A stretch of DNA of 64,000 nt from VRUE01 sp963807425 (GCA_963807425.1 CAWEBZ010000006.1:1-64000), one strand, 5' to 3'; numbered from the stretch's first letter, positions 39,159 to 48,696 are shown. The notes: generated by a model from the sequence alone, not told the origin. A program made the numbers and translations.

Positions 39159-39746
39159 CCGGCGCACCTCCGGGGCTGACGACGAGCCAGAGGCCGCCGA
39201 ACTCGCTCACGTTCTGGCAGAGGATGTTGCCGGGCGTGTCGTCGACGTAGTAGTAGAGCGGCTGGCCGTCGTAGGTCACCTGCAGCTTGCCGTTCGCTCG
39301 TTTGGTCGTGCCGAGCAGGCTCGCGGTGACGCCTTTGCCGGCGCGGGGCTTACCATTCGTAAGCACCGGGGGCCAGGCGGCGGCACAGGCGCCGTAGCAC
39401 TTGCTTTTCGCCGAGCTCTCCTTGCCGAAGACGTAGAAGGCCTCGCCCTTGGCGTCGGCGACGACCTGGCCGTACTCGGAGCCGACCGCCTTGATCAGCC
39501 TGCCTTTGGCGGCGCTCGCGGAGGCATCGGACTTCATCGCCGCCTCCTCGCTCATCGCCTCGCCTTTCATCTTGCCCTCGTCCTTCATCGCCCGCCCGAC
39601 TCGTCCTTCATCGCGGCATCGGACTCGTCCTTCATCGCCGCGCCGGTCTGAGTGGCGCCCTGATCGCCGTTGGCATCGTCGCCGCCGCAGCCGGCGCCGA
39701 GCAAGCCCACGGCCGTCACGAGAGCTACAAGCGCGATCCATCTCAT
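39151..39746 (-). CDS. YxFxxD-motif lipoprotein
   Basis: ATG at 39746. MRWIALVALVTAVGLLGAGCGG is a lipoprotein signal with the lipobox Leu-Gly-Ala-Gly-Cys region. A Met/Lys/Asp-rich repeat (MKDE, MKSD) follows, then GEAFYVFGKESSAKSKCYGACAAAWPPVLTNGKP, a domain of secreted lipoproteins (COG4315 type), with QPLYYYVDDTPGNILCQNVSEFGGLWLVV. One frame change near 39597. Divergent from the DipZ operon, with the 39798-39843 operator between, so both are probably controlled by the same regulator. Confidence 0.72.
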
Positions 39747-39797
39747 CGGTCTTCCTCCTCGGGTCGGGGTTCTCGGCGCGAGTATCCGCCCCGCTCC

Positions 39798-39843
39798 TTA
39801 CGAGTCCCTTACAGCGCCGGCGAGCCTCGTAAGGGACTCGTAA
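39798..39843. promoter_or_regulatory. Symmetrical operator between lipoprotein and dipZ genes
   Basis: TTACGAGTCCCTTAC (39798-39812) and its exact complement GTAAGGGACTCGTAA (39829-39843) are 16 bases apart. Each arm is itself a direct repeat of GTAAG/CTCGTAA-type half-sites spaced 11 bases apart, the classic layout for a dimer of an OmpR-family regulator. One double site faces each divergent gene. The obvious candidate is the response regulator at 41642. Confidence 0.7.
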
Positions 39844-39867
39844 TCGGCGCCTGCCAGAGTCCGCGCC

Positions 39868-41645
39868 GTGGCAGCCCTGATCGCCTTCGCCTTCCTCGCC
39901 GGTGCCGCGACCGCGCTCTCGCCCTGCGTGCTGCCGGTGCTGCCGGTGGCGCTCTCGGCCGGGGTCACCGGCGGCCGTCGCCGCCCGCTCGGGGTCGTCA
40001 CCGGCCTCGTGCTCTCCTTCACCTTCGCGATCGTCGCCCTCGTCTACGTGATCGACGCGCTCGGGCTGCCCGGCGACCTGCTGCGCAACATCGCGATCGT
40101 CGTCCTGCTCGGCTTCGGCATCTCGCTGCTGGTCCCCTCGGTCGCCGCCCGCCTCGAGGCCTGGATCAGCCGCATGGTGCCGGCGCCGCAGGGCGGCACA
40201 GCGCGGCGACGGCTTCGGCTCGGGCGTGCTGGTCGGGCTCAGCCTCGGCGTCGTCTACGCGCCCTGCGCCGGGCCGATCCTCGCCGGGGTGATCACCGTC
40301 TCGGCCTCGCAGTCGCTCACCGCCGGGCGCCTCGGGGTCGCGCTCGCCTACGCGCTCGGCAGCGCCGCCGTCCTCTACCTCCTGATGCTCGGCGGGCGCC
40401 GGCTCAGCAGCCGCCTCACCCGCTACGCCGGGCGCCTGCAGATGGCGATGGGCGCGGTGATGGTCCTCGTCGCGGTGGCGATGTTCGCCGACTACGACAC
40501 CCGCTTTCAGACCGCGATCGCCAACGACCTGCCGGCCTTCCTGGTCAACCCCTCCAAGGAGCTGGAGGAGAGCGGCGGCGTGCGCGAGCAGCTCGCCGAG
40601 CTGCGCGGCACGCAGGCGCACGAGGGGACCGTCGGCGCGCTCGCCGCGGCGACGGCGCACGGCGGGACCGCAGCCCAGGCGTCCTCCGGCGAGCGCCTGC
40701 CGGTGCTCGGCCCCGCGCCCGACTTCACCGGCAACCAGGAGTGGTTCAACACCCCCGGCGGGCAGCCGCTCAGCCTGCGCGAGCTGCGCGGCCAGGTGGT
40801 GCTGGTCGACTTCTGGACCTACACCTGCATCAACTGCATCCGCACGCTCCCCTACCTGAAGGCGTGGGACGAGCGCTACGGCAAGGACGGCCTGACGATC
40901 GTCGGCGTCCACACCCCCGAGTTCCCCTTCGAGCGCGAGGCCGGCAACGTCGAGGACGCGATCGAGCAGAACGGCCTCGGCTACGCGGTCGCCCAGGACA
41001 ACGACTACGCCACCTGGAACGCCTACGGCAACGAATACTGGCCCGCCAAGTACCTGATCGACGCCCAGGGCCGGGTCCGCTACACCCACTTCGGCGAGGG
41101 CGAATACGAGGAGACCGAGGAGGCGATCCGCGAGCTGCTCGCCGAGGCCGGCCACCGGCCCGGAGCGGAGATGGTCGAGGTCGAAGGGCGAGCAGGCCTC
41201 GGCGCTGGTGACGACGCCGGAGAGCTACCTCGGCGCGGCGCGGGCCGACCGCTTCCTCAACGGCCCGATCGTGCCGGGCACCCACCGCTACGCGAGCGCC
41301 CGCAGCGCTTCGCCTACGACAGCCTCGCCTACGAGGGGACGTGGCGGATCGGCCACCGACGACGCCACCGTCGGTGCGGCGCTCGCGCCTGCATCTCGTC
41401 TTCGGCGCCCGCCGCGTCTTCCTCGTGCTCGGCTCGCGCGGCGGCACGCCGCGCAGCGTGCGGGTGATGCTCGACGGCAAGCCGATCGCGGCCGAGCTCG
41501 CCGGCCGCGACGTCGAGGGCGGCGCGCGTCGAGGTCGCGCCGCCAGCGCCTCTACCGGCTGGTCGAACTGCCCCGCGCCGAGCGCCACCTGCTCACCCTC
41601 GACTTCGCCCCCGGCGTCTCCGGCTACGCCTTCACCTTCGGATGA
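39868..41645 (+). CDS. DipZ-like fusion: CcdA membrane domain + thioredoxin + C-terminal module
   Basis: GTG start. Six hydrophobic segments with GAATALSPCVLPVLPVALSAG and VVYAPCAGPILAGVI, the paired Cys motifs of CcdA/DsbD. A periplasmic thioredoxin-like domain follows: LVDFWTYTCINCIRTLPYLKAW (CxxC) and YWPAKYLIDAQGRVRYTHFGEGEYEE. A C-terminal beta module (GTHRYAS ... GYAFTFG) matches the carbohydrate-binding-like end of DipZ. It moves electrons to envelope thiols. About 590 residues. Frame changes near 40200, 41185, 41300, 41355 and 41530. Confidence 0.85.
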
Positions 41646-42375
41646 GATCGGCCACTGCGACAATCGAGGAGATGGCGCAGCAGGCGGATCGCCGTACCGT
41701 GCTCGTCGTCGACGACGAGCCGACGATCTCCGAGGTGGTCGCCCGCTACCTCGAGCGCGCCGGCTACGCCACCGCCACGGCCGGCGACGGGGTCGAGGCG
41801 CTGCGGGTCGCGGGCGAGTGCGACCCCGACCTCGTCGTCCTCGACCTGATGCTGCCCGAGCTCGACGGCTTCGAGGTGCTGCGCCGCCTGCAGGCCGACG
41901 GCGAGGAGCGCACGCCGGTCATCCTCCTCACCGCCAAGGGCGAGCACGACGACAAGCTCGCCGGCCTGCGCCGCGGCGCCGACGACTACATCGTCAAGCC
42001 GTTCTCGCCGAGCGAGCTGGTCGCCCGCGTCGACGCGGTGCTGCGCCGCGCCCAGCCCGGCCCATGCCGGAGACGGAGCCGCTGCGCTTCGACGGCCTGG
42101 AGATCGACGTCCGCGCCCGCCGCGCGCTGCGCGACGGCGAGGAGGTCCAGCTCTCCCAGCGCGAGTTCGACCTGCTCGCCTTCCTCGCCGCCCACCCCGG
42201 CCAGGCCTTCTCGCGCGACCAGCTGATGGACCGCGTCTGGGAGGCGGCGCTCTACTCCGACACGAGCACCGTCACCGTCCACGTCCGCCGCCTGCGCGCC
42301 AAGGTCGAGCCCGATCCCGAGCAGCCCCGCTTCATCCAGACGGTGTGGGGCGTCGGCTACAGGTTCCAGCCATGA
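41642..42375 (+). CDS. OmpR-family response regulator
   Basis: ATG overlaps the dipZ stop (ATGA). VLVVDDEPTISEVVARYL, LVVLDLMLPELDGFEVLR (phospho-Asp), VILLTAKGEHDD and DDYIVKPFSPSELVAR (Lys). The winged helix has LSQREFDLLAFLAAHPGQAFSRDQLMDRVW and ends GVGYRFQP. One frame change near 42060. Co-transcribed with dipZ and the kinase; it probably binds the 39798-39843 operator. Confidence 0.88.
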
Positions 42376-43292
42376 GCCCGGCGCCGCTCGGCTCTCCTCG
42401 CCCCCGACGTCGCTTCGGCGCGATCGGCCGCCAGGCCGTCGTCACCGCGCTCCTCGTCGCCGCGGTCCTGGCGGCGATCGTCTTCGCCGCGCACATGATG
42501 TACGTGTCCGAGCGCGACGCCCTGCTCTTCTCGATCCTCGTCCTCGCGATCGGGATCGTCACCCTGCGGACCGCCGCGCTCGCCGAGCGCGAGCGAGCGC
42601 GGGCCGCCGCCGAGGAGACCCGGCGCGAGCTGGTCGCGGCCGTCTCGCACGACCTGCGCACCCCGATCGCCTCGCTGCGGCTGCTGGTCGAGGCGATCGA
42701 CGACGGGATCGTCGACGAGGAGACCCGGCGCCGCTACCTGGCGACGATGCAGACCCACATCGGCTCGCTGAGCACGATGATCGACGACCTCTTCGAGCTC
42801 TCGCGGATCGAGGCCGGCGACATCGAGTGGTCGATGCGCCAGGTCGAGCTGGCGCTGCTGGTCGACGAGACGGTCGACGCGATGCGCCCCGAGGCGCGGG
42901 CGAAGCGGCGTCGAGATCCGCACCGAGCTGGAGGCCGAGGCCGCTGCCCGCGCGCGCCGACCCGGAGCGGATCCAGCGCGTCCTCTTCAACCTGATCCGC
43001 AACGCGATCCACCACACCCCCGCCGACGGCAGCGTCACCGTCCGGGCGGAGGCGACGGGCGAGGGAGATCGAGGTCGAGGTCGCCGACACCGGCGAGGGA
43101 ATCCCCGCCGCGGAGCGCGACCGGGTCTTCGAGCCCTTCCACCGCGGCGGCCCCGACGCGGCCCGCGACTCCGACGGCGCCGGCCTCGGCCTGGCGATCT
43201 CCCGCGCGATCGTCGAGACCCACGGCGGCCGGATCTGGCTGCCCCCCACCGAGTCGGGCACCCGCGTGCGCTTCGCGATCAGTCGCGGCTAG
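42372..43292 (+). CDS. Sensor histidine kinase partner of the 41642 regulator
   Basis: ATG overlaps the regulator stop. Two hydrophobic segments (VVTALLVAAVLAAIVFAAHMM and LLFSILVLAIGIVTL) with almost no extracellular loop, so it likely senses within the membrane or via a partner. VAAVSHDLRTPIASLRLLVEAI is the phospho-His box, then LFNLIRNAIHHTPADG (N box), VADTGEGIPAAERDRVFEPFHRG (G1/F) and GAGLGLAISRAIVETHGG (G2). Frame changes near 42910, 42950 and 43065. Confidence 0.85.
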
Positions 43293-43336
43293 GCAAGCGA
43301 CCGGGGGCGAGCTAGGCCAAAGTTAGACTGGCGCCC

Positions 43337-43665
43337 GTGGCCTACTCAGAGGATCTGGCGGAGCGTGTCCGCGAGGCGCTCGACGGCCGGCCCGGCGTCG
43401 GCGAGCGCAAGATGTTCGGCGGGGTCGCCTGGATGGTGAACGGCAACATGGCCTGCGGGATCATCGGCGAGGATTTGATGGTGCGGCTCGAGCGCGAGGA
43501 TGCCGAGCGAGCCAAAGCCGAGGAGCACGTCGGCCCGATGGAATTCACCGGCCGGCCGATGCGTGGTTTCGTCTTGGTCGAAGCCGCCGCCGTTGCCACC
43601 GCCGCCGAGTTGGGCCGGTGGGTGGAGGCCGGAGCGGACTTCGCCGAGTCCTGCCGCCTGAATAG
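43337..43665 (+). CDS. TfoX N-terminal domain protein (copy 2)
   Basis: GTG start, AYSEDLAERVREALDGRPG, KMFGGVAWMVNGNMACGIIGEDLMVRL. One base is missing near 43652; corrected, it ends ESLPPE at TAG 43663-43665, as copy 1 ends ESLPPK. A 30-odd base stretch is identical at DNA level to copy 1. The two copies bracket the SRPBCC-lipoprotein-DipZ-kinase segment as direct repeats. Confidence 0.82.
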
Positions 43666-43673
43666 TCTCCGTC

Positions 43674-44144
43674 TCAGCGGTCCTCGGCGATCTCGCCGAA
43701 GCGCTCGACCAGCGAGCAGAAGAAGTCGTGGCGGGTGATCAGCGCGTGGACTTTGCCCTTGGTCGCGATCGGGACGATCAGGACCCGGTGGTGGAGGAAG
43801 ATCTCGGCGAGCTGGGTGTCGGAGTAGTCGTCCTCGACCAGGACGTGGTCGGTGGTCAGGTAGCGGCGGATCGGCTGCAGCGCGCAGTCGCTGCGCCGCT
43901 CGATCGTCTCGTCGACCGAGCGCGAGACCATCGCCGCCGAGGCCAGCTCGCCGACGTAGCCGGGAAAGAGCGCCGCCATGAACTCGCGTTCGCCGAAGAT
44001 GCCGGCGAAGCGGCCGTCCTCCTCGACCGCGGGCAGGCCGGGGAGACCGGCGTCGATCACCCGCCGCGCCGCCGGGCCGATCAGCTCGTCGGCGCCCAGC
44101 GGCTCTATCTCCTGCAGGGTCTCGTTGGCGATGGAGTCGGGCAT
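43674..44144 (-). CDS. CBS-domain pair protein (copy 2)
   Basis: 156 residues: GLPGLPAVEEDGRFAGIFGEREF and HRVLIVPIATKGKVHALITRHDFF are the two CBS cores. It follows the intact SLC13 permease by 10 bases, the same spacing as copy 1. Convergent with tfoX copy 2. Confidence 0.87.
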   Translation of the reverse strand: MPDSIANETLQEIEPLGADELIGPAARRVIDAGLPGLPAVEEDGRFAGIFGEREFMAALFPGYVGELASAAMVSRSVDETIERRSDCALQPIRRYLTTDHVLVEDDYSDTQLAEIFLHHRVLIVPIATKGKVHALITRHDFFCSLVERFGEIAEDR

Positions 44145-44154
44145 TCGTCTCCTC

Positions 44155-45426
44155 TCAGAGCGCGATGTAGCGGATCGAGATGTAGGCGGCGGCGAGGGCG
44201 ATCGAGATCAAGGTAACCGGCAGGCCGACCCGGAGGAAGGTCATGAAGCCGATCGGGGTGCCGGCGCGCTCGGCGAGGCCGGCGGCGGCGACGTTGGCGG
44301 CGGCGGCGATCATCGTCGCGTTGCCGCCGAAGCAGGCGCCGAGGGCGAGCGACCACCAGTAGGCGTCGTCTCCCGTCGCTCCCGCCGATTCCTGCAGCTC
44401 CCTGACGACGGGGATCATCGCCGTGGTGAAGGGGATGTTGTCGACCACCGCCGAGCCGAGCGCGGAGACCCCGAGGATCCCCAGCAGCTCGGCGCTGCGC
44501 TCTCCCCCGGTCAAGTCCTTGACCGCGTCGGCGACGTGGCCGATCGCCCCGGTCGCCTCCAGCGCCCCGACCATCACGAAGAGGCCGATGAAGAAGAAGA
44601 GCGTCGTCCACTCGATCGAGGAGAGCGCTTTATCCAGGTTGACCCTGGTGACCAGCAGGCCGACCGACGCTCCTGCCAGCGCCACCGTGGCCGGCTCGAC
44701 GTGCAGCGCCTGGTGGGCGAAGAAGGCGAGCACGGTCGCCACCAGGACCGGGCCGGTCCGCTTCAGCTCCGGCCAGTCCCGGATCGAAGCGGCGGCGTTC
44801 AGCCCCATCACCGCCTGCCGGTTTCGCTCCTCGATCTGCAGCCGGCGCCGGAAGACGAGGTAGAGCAGCGGCATCACGACCGCGAAGGTGACGATCACGA
44901 TCGGCGCCAGGTTGACGATGAACTCGTTGAAGCTGAGCCCGGTGGCGCCGGCGATGATGATGTTCGGCGGGTCGCCGATCAGGGTCGCGGTGCCGCCGAT
45001 GTTGGAGGCGATCACCTCGATGATCAGCAGCGGGATCGCGTCGATGTCGAGCGCGTCGGCGAGCAGGAAGGTGATCGGCGCGACCAGCAGGATCGTCGTC
45101 AGGTTGTCGAGGAAGGCGGAGAGCAGCGCCGTGATCGCGGCCAGGCTCATCGTCAGCGCGAAGGAGCGGCCGCCGGAGAGCTGGCCGGCGCGGATCGCGA
45201 CGTAGTCGTAGACCCCGGTCTGCTGGGTCAGGTAGACGAGGATCATCATCCCGACCAGGAGCCCGATCGTGTTGAAGTCGACCGCCTCGATCGCCTGCTC
45301 CTGGGAGAAGTCGCCGACGAAGAGGACGACGATCGCGGCGCCGAGCAGGGCGACGTTGGTGCGGTGCAGCTTCTCGCTGGCGATGATCGCCAAGGCGATG
45401 AGGAAGGTGGCTACTGCGATTGCCAT
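44155..45426 (-). CDS. SLC13/ArsB-type permease (copy 2), intact
   Basis: 423 residues, one clean frame, about 11 hydrophobic segments. FNTIGLLVGMMILVYLTQQTG, DNLTTILLVAPITFL, ASNIGGTATLIGDPPNIIIA, and in the second half SALGSAVVDNIPFTTAMIP and GACFGGNATMIAAAAN are the paired re-entrant motifs of the ion-transporter superfamily. The N-P-x2-T/GDPPN pattern is shared by NhaD Na+/H+ antiporters and ArsB. The conserved leader and the CBS partner are shared with copy 1. Confidence 0.86.
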   Translation of the reverse strand: MAIAVATFLIALAIIASEKLHRTNVALLGAAIVVLFVGDFSQEQAIEAVDFNTIGLLVGMMILVYLTQQTGVYDYVAIRAGQLSGGRSFALTMSLAAITALLSAFLDNLTTILLVAPITFLLADALDIDAIPLLIIEVIASNIGGTATLIGDPPNIIIAGATGLSFNEFIVNLAPIVIVTFAVVMPLLYLVFRRRLQIEERNRQAVMGLNAAASIRDWPELKRTGPVLVATVLAFFAHQALHVEPATVALAGASVGLLVTRVNLDKALSSIEWTTLFFFIGLFVMVGALEATGAIGHVADAVKDLTGGERSAELLGILGVSALGSAVVDNIPFTTAMIPVVRELQESAGATGDDAYWWSLALGACFGGNATMIAAAANVAAAGLAERAGTPIGFMTFLRVGLPVTLISIALAAAYISIRYIAL

Positions 45427-45487
45427 CGGGGCCTTTCGGGGTCGGCGACGAACGTGCCGACCAGGCTTCCCGGCTCACCGCTTCACA
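45427..45487 (-). ncRNA. Conserved structured leader of SLC13 permease (copy 2)
   Basis: Same core as 22322-22390. The GGTCGGC/GCCGACC stem is a perfect 7 bp here. The 5' part (TACTGTGTGA) overlaps the last codons of the upstream antiporter gene, yet is conserved in copy 1 where no gene ends there, which argues that the RNA or DNA itself is selected. Confidence 0.5.
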
Positions 45488-46688
45488 CAGTACCCATTTG
45501 GCTGGGAGCCGACGCGGTCGGCGTCATCTCGCCTCCCCTGCGCAGGGCAGCGGCGACAAACGGGAAGACGAGCGTCGAAAGCATGGCGGCCCCGACTAGG
45601 CCGGCCGCCGTCGAGCTCTTCATGTGCCCGGCTTCGACCGCGATCGAGGTGATCGCGACCACGAGCGGAAGCTCGGTCGCCGAGTAAAAGGCAAGGGCGC
45701 CCCGGTCTCGGGCGTCGAGGGCGCCCCGGTAGAGCAGAAGCGCCGGAGCCCCTCGCACGACTAGGAAGAGGCCGAAGAACATCGCGAGCTTAAGCAGCGC
45801 ACCGACCGAGCCGAGCGCGTCCAAGTCGAAAGAGATCCCGCTCGCCACAAAGAAGAAGGGAATGAAGAAGCCGAAGCCGATCGCGGTCAGCTTCGACTCG
45901 AAGACCTGCAACTCATGGCCCTCGAGCGCCATACGGGTGATCAAGCCCGCGACAAACCCACCGAGCAGGACATCGAGCCCGATCTCGCTTGCCAACAGGA
46001 CCAAGCCGAAGACGAGGACGACCGCCGCCCGCACGGCGAGCTGGCTGCTCGCCTCGAAGGTGCGCTCCAGGGCAGGCCAACCGCGCCAGGCGAGACCGAC
46101 CGAGGCCAGCGCCACGCCGATCGCCATTACGACGAAGGCGATCAGGACCGCCGCCTCGTGGAGCGGATGGCTGGTAGAGAGGAAGAGCGTGACCAACAGG
46201 ACGGGACCGAACTCACCGGCGCCCCCGGCGGCGAGCAGATAGGTGCCGAAGCGCGTCTTCAGTTCACCCTTGTCGCGCAGGATCGGGATCAGCGTGCCGA
46301 TCGCCGTCGTCGCCATTGCCGAGCCGACGTAGAGAAAGGAGTCGATGACCCCGGCTACAGCCAGCACCGCTCCGAGCGCGTAGGCGAGCGCCACGGAGAG
46401 CAGCCACCCGACGCCCCCGAGCTTCATCGGCATCCCCCGGATGCGCTCGAAGTCGATCTCGTAGCCGGCGAAGAAGAAGAGCATCCCCAGGCCGAGGTTG
46501 GAGAAGAAGTCGATGAAGCTGTCGGTTTCCGCAAGACCCAGCACCTGGGGACCGACGACGATCCCGAGGAATAGCTCGACGACCACGACCGGGGGCGCGA
46601 AACGGCGGGGCACGACGGCGACCGTGATCGCCGCCAGGGCCGCGACCGAGACGATTGCGAAGAATGACTCGGCGTCGACGTGGATCAC
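45483..46688 (-). CDS. Kef/CPA2-type cation:proton antiporter
   Basis: 401 residues, clean frame, about 12 hydrophobic segments. FLGIVVGPQVLGL, LGMLFFFAGYEIDFERI, SAMATTAIGTLIPILRDKG and LGGFVAGLITR are typical CPA2 motifs; SATELPLVVAI is the late conserved segment. No TrkA-N or regulatory domain. Exchanges K+ or Na+ for H+. The upstream SpoIIE gene ends 16 bases before it. Confidence 0.87.
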   Translation of the reverse strand: MIHVDAESFFAIVSVAALAAITVAVVPRRFAPPVVVVELFLGIVVGPQVLGLAETDSFIDFFSNLGLGMLFFFAGYEIDFERIRGMPMKLGGVGWLLSVALAYALGAVLAVAGVIDSFLYVGSAMATTAIGTLIPILRDKGELKTRFGTYLLAAGGAGEFGPVLLVTLFLSTSHPLHEAAVLIAFVVMAIGVALASVGLAWRGWPALERTFEASSQLAVRAAVVLVFGLVLLASEIGLDVLLGGFVAGLITRMALEGHELQVFESKLTAIGFGFFIPFFFVASGISFDLDALGSVGALLKLAMFFGLFLVVRGAPALLLYRGALDARDRGALAFYSATELPLVVAITSIAVEAGHMKSSTAAGLVGAAMLSTLVFPFVAAALRRGGEMTPTASAPSQMGTV

Positions 46689-46704
46689 GCCTGCGTACCG
46701 ACCT

Positions 46705-47751
46705 TCAAGGTCGAAGCTTCGGCCTCATCACGAGCAGGCAGAGATCGTCGCGGAGCGGCTCATCGGTCCACCCTAGGATCGCCTCTTCTGCCTGGCTCGC
46801 CATCGCGCTCGCCGCAAGCAGGAGCAGCGGCTTGACGAGGCGCGAAAGACCTTCCAGGCCCAGCAGCGCACCGCCTTGGCGGACATCGGTGGCTCCGTCG
46901 GTGTAGATCAAGACACCATCTCCGGTGTCGAGAGACGTGTGCCCGGTGCGTAGCTCGAGGTCGGCGCTCGCCCCCAACAAGAAGGTCGAGCCGACGGGGC
47001 ACAGCTTTTCCAATCGCGGCAGCCGCAGTGGCGGTGGGTGGCCGGCGATCGCCCAGGAGAGCCCTGCGTCTTCGGCCCCGAAGCGCAGGCAGGCGGCGGT
47101 GACCAACTCGTGCTCGGGTCCCGGGCGCTCAATCAGGGCAGTGTTGGCGAGGGAGAGGAGTTCGCCCGGATCGCTGGTGCTGGCAACGAAGGCCGCGAAA
47201 CGAGCCCTGATGAACGTGGCCAGGCGAGCGGCCTCCGGACCGTGTCCGACGACGTCGCCGACGATCGCGACGGTGGAGCCGTCGGGGCCATTGGTGACTA
47301 GGAAGAAGTCCCCCGAGACGCCGTGATCGGAGGGGACGAAGGCCGTTCCCACATCGACGTTGGGAATGTCGATGAGCTTCGTGGGGGTGAGCGCCGCCCG
47401 GATGTCCTCTAGCTCCTCGGCCGAGTGCTCTAGGTCGTTCAGTCGCTCCCTCACCACCGAGACCGCGACCGCGACGCCGACGAACACCGTCACCCGCACG
47501 GCCAGCGCAAGCCCGAAATCGGGCACCGGCTGGATCAGGGCGCCGAGGTTGTAGAGGACGAGGCAGCCGGCGACCGCGAATGCAGCGAACCGGGCTCCGC
47601 CCCACCAGGCCGCCAGGCCAATCGGCACCGTGTAGAAGAAGCCGATGCCGGCGTTGGCGCTGGCGTCCGTCGCGAGCCAAACGACGAACACAGCCAACGC
47701 CGTCGCGCAGACCCAGGCGATACGGGCGGCGTTGGACACGGTCCCCTGCAC
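46705..47751 (-). CDS. Membrane SpoIIE/PP2C-type serine phosphatase
   Basis: 348 residues. Four or five N-terminal hydrophobic segments (MASE-like), a short coiled coil (RERLNDLEHSAEELEDI), then the PP2C domain: GVSGDFFLVTNGPDGSTVAIVGDVVGHGPEAARLA (metal-binding Asp residues) and GDGVLIYTDGATDVRQG. Such proteins control anti-anti-sigma factors in stress-sigma pathways. No kinase or STAS partner is in the window. Confidence 0.87.
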   Translation of the reverse strand: MQGTVSNAARIAWVCATALAVFVVWLATDASANAGIGFFYTVPIGLAAWWGGARFAAFAVAGCLVLYNLGALIQPVPDFGLALAVRVTVFVGVAVAVSVVRERLNDLEHSAEELEDIRAALTPTKLIDIPNVDVGTAFVPSDHGVSGDFFLVTNGPDGSTVAIVGDVVGHGPEAARLATFIRARFAAFVASTSDPGELLSLANTALIERPGPEHELVTAACLRFGAEDAGLSWAIAGHPPPLRLPRLEKLCPVGSTFLLGASADLELRTGHTSLDTGDGVLIYTDGATDVRQGGALLGLEGLSRLVKPLLLLAASAMASQAEEAILGWTDEPLRDDLCLLVMRPKLRP

Positions 47752-47955
47752 TCGCGGCGACGATACAGCCTCGGCGACGTGTGCCGCGAGCTTTTCGAAG
47801 GCGGCGTTCCAGCGGCTCGGCGTGGCGCGGCCCTTGGACGGCAGAGGCCGTCGCTCAGCGTCATCCGCGTCTTATCGCCGTGGTCACGGAACTCCGAGCG
47901 CGATGCGCTCCTCAAACATCGAGCAACCATCTCCCGCTGTACCAGCGGGCGAACC

Positions 47956-47980
47956 GCCGGGCGGTTCACACCCGCCCGGC
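47956..47980 (-). terminator. Terminator-like hairpin after ycnI copy B
   Basis: GCCGGGCGG and CCGCCCGGC form a perfect 9 bp stem with a 7-base loop 22 bases past the ycnI stop. The surrounding 250-base gap (47752-48001) shows nothing else that I can support. Confidence 0.5.
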
Positions 47981-48001
47981 GACTGCCCTGTCAATGCGCC
48001 C

Positions 48002-48667
48002 TTATGCGGTGCGACGCGAGCGCACCAGCGCCGCGCCACCGGCCAAGAGCCCGAGAGCGCCGAGGATCAGCGCGGCGATCCCGAGGCCCTTGCTGGCGCT
48101 GTCGGAATCGTCGCTGGACTCCTCCTCGGAATCGGCAGCTGCGCCGTGATGGCCCTCGCTGCCTTCGGTGACGGCGACCTGGGGCGCCGGCTCCTCGGAT
48201 TCCGGGGCGCCGATCCAGCGCACCACTTCTCCGTCGTCATAGGTCTGGATCGCCTTGAACGTCAGGGTGTCGCCAGCTTCGCCGGGGATCTGGACCGAGA
48301 TCGGGAAGTCCTGAAACTGCCCTGGCTGGATGCCGTCTTTGTCGCTGTCGGCGGTCCAGGTCATCTCGCGAACCTCGCTCGCGATCGGCCCGTCGTCGGT
48401 CTGCACCGGCTTGGCGAGCTTCTGCATCTTCACCTCCACCGACCAGCCCGGAACAGCCTGGTAGGAGGCGAAGACAAAGCCCGCCGGGAGCTGCACGTCG
48501 ACCTTGGTCGTCGCCGCGTCGTCGGTCTCGTTGGGAACCCGCACGTCGAGGACGGTGAAATCCCCGGCTGCGGCTTCCTCTGGCTGGAGGGTGACGTGGG
48601 CGCTAGCGCTGGCGGGCACCGCGAGGGCGAGGACCGCGATCAGCGCGAGGGTGATCTTGAGTTTCAT
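48002..48667 (-). CDS. ycnI: YcnI-family (DUF1775) copper-associated protein (copy B)
   Basis: 221 residues, clean. Signal peptide ends ASASAHVTLQPEEAAAGDFTVLD with the N-terminal His of the mature protein. VPNETDDAATTKVDVQLPAGF, SVEVKMQKLAKPVQTDDG, and TFKAIQTYDDGEVVRWIG are the family motifs. An acidic Ser/Asp linker precedes a C-terminal membrane anchor. Last gene of copper operon B. Confidence 0.87.
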   Translation of the reverse strand: MKLKITLALIAVLALAVPASASAHVTLQPEEAAAGDFTVLDVRVPNETDDAATTKVDVQLPAGFVFASYQAVPGWSVEVKMQKLAKPVQTDDGPIASEVREMTWTADSDKDGIQPGQFQDFPISVQIPGEAGDTLTFKAIQTYDDGEVVRWIGAPESEEPAPQVAVTEGSEGHHGAAADSEEESSDDSDSASKGLGIAALILGALGLLAGGAALVRSRRTA

Positions 48668-48696
48668 CGTTTCCTTTCGTTGACGGTTACTTCGAA

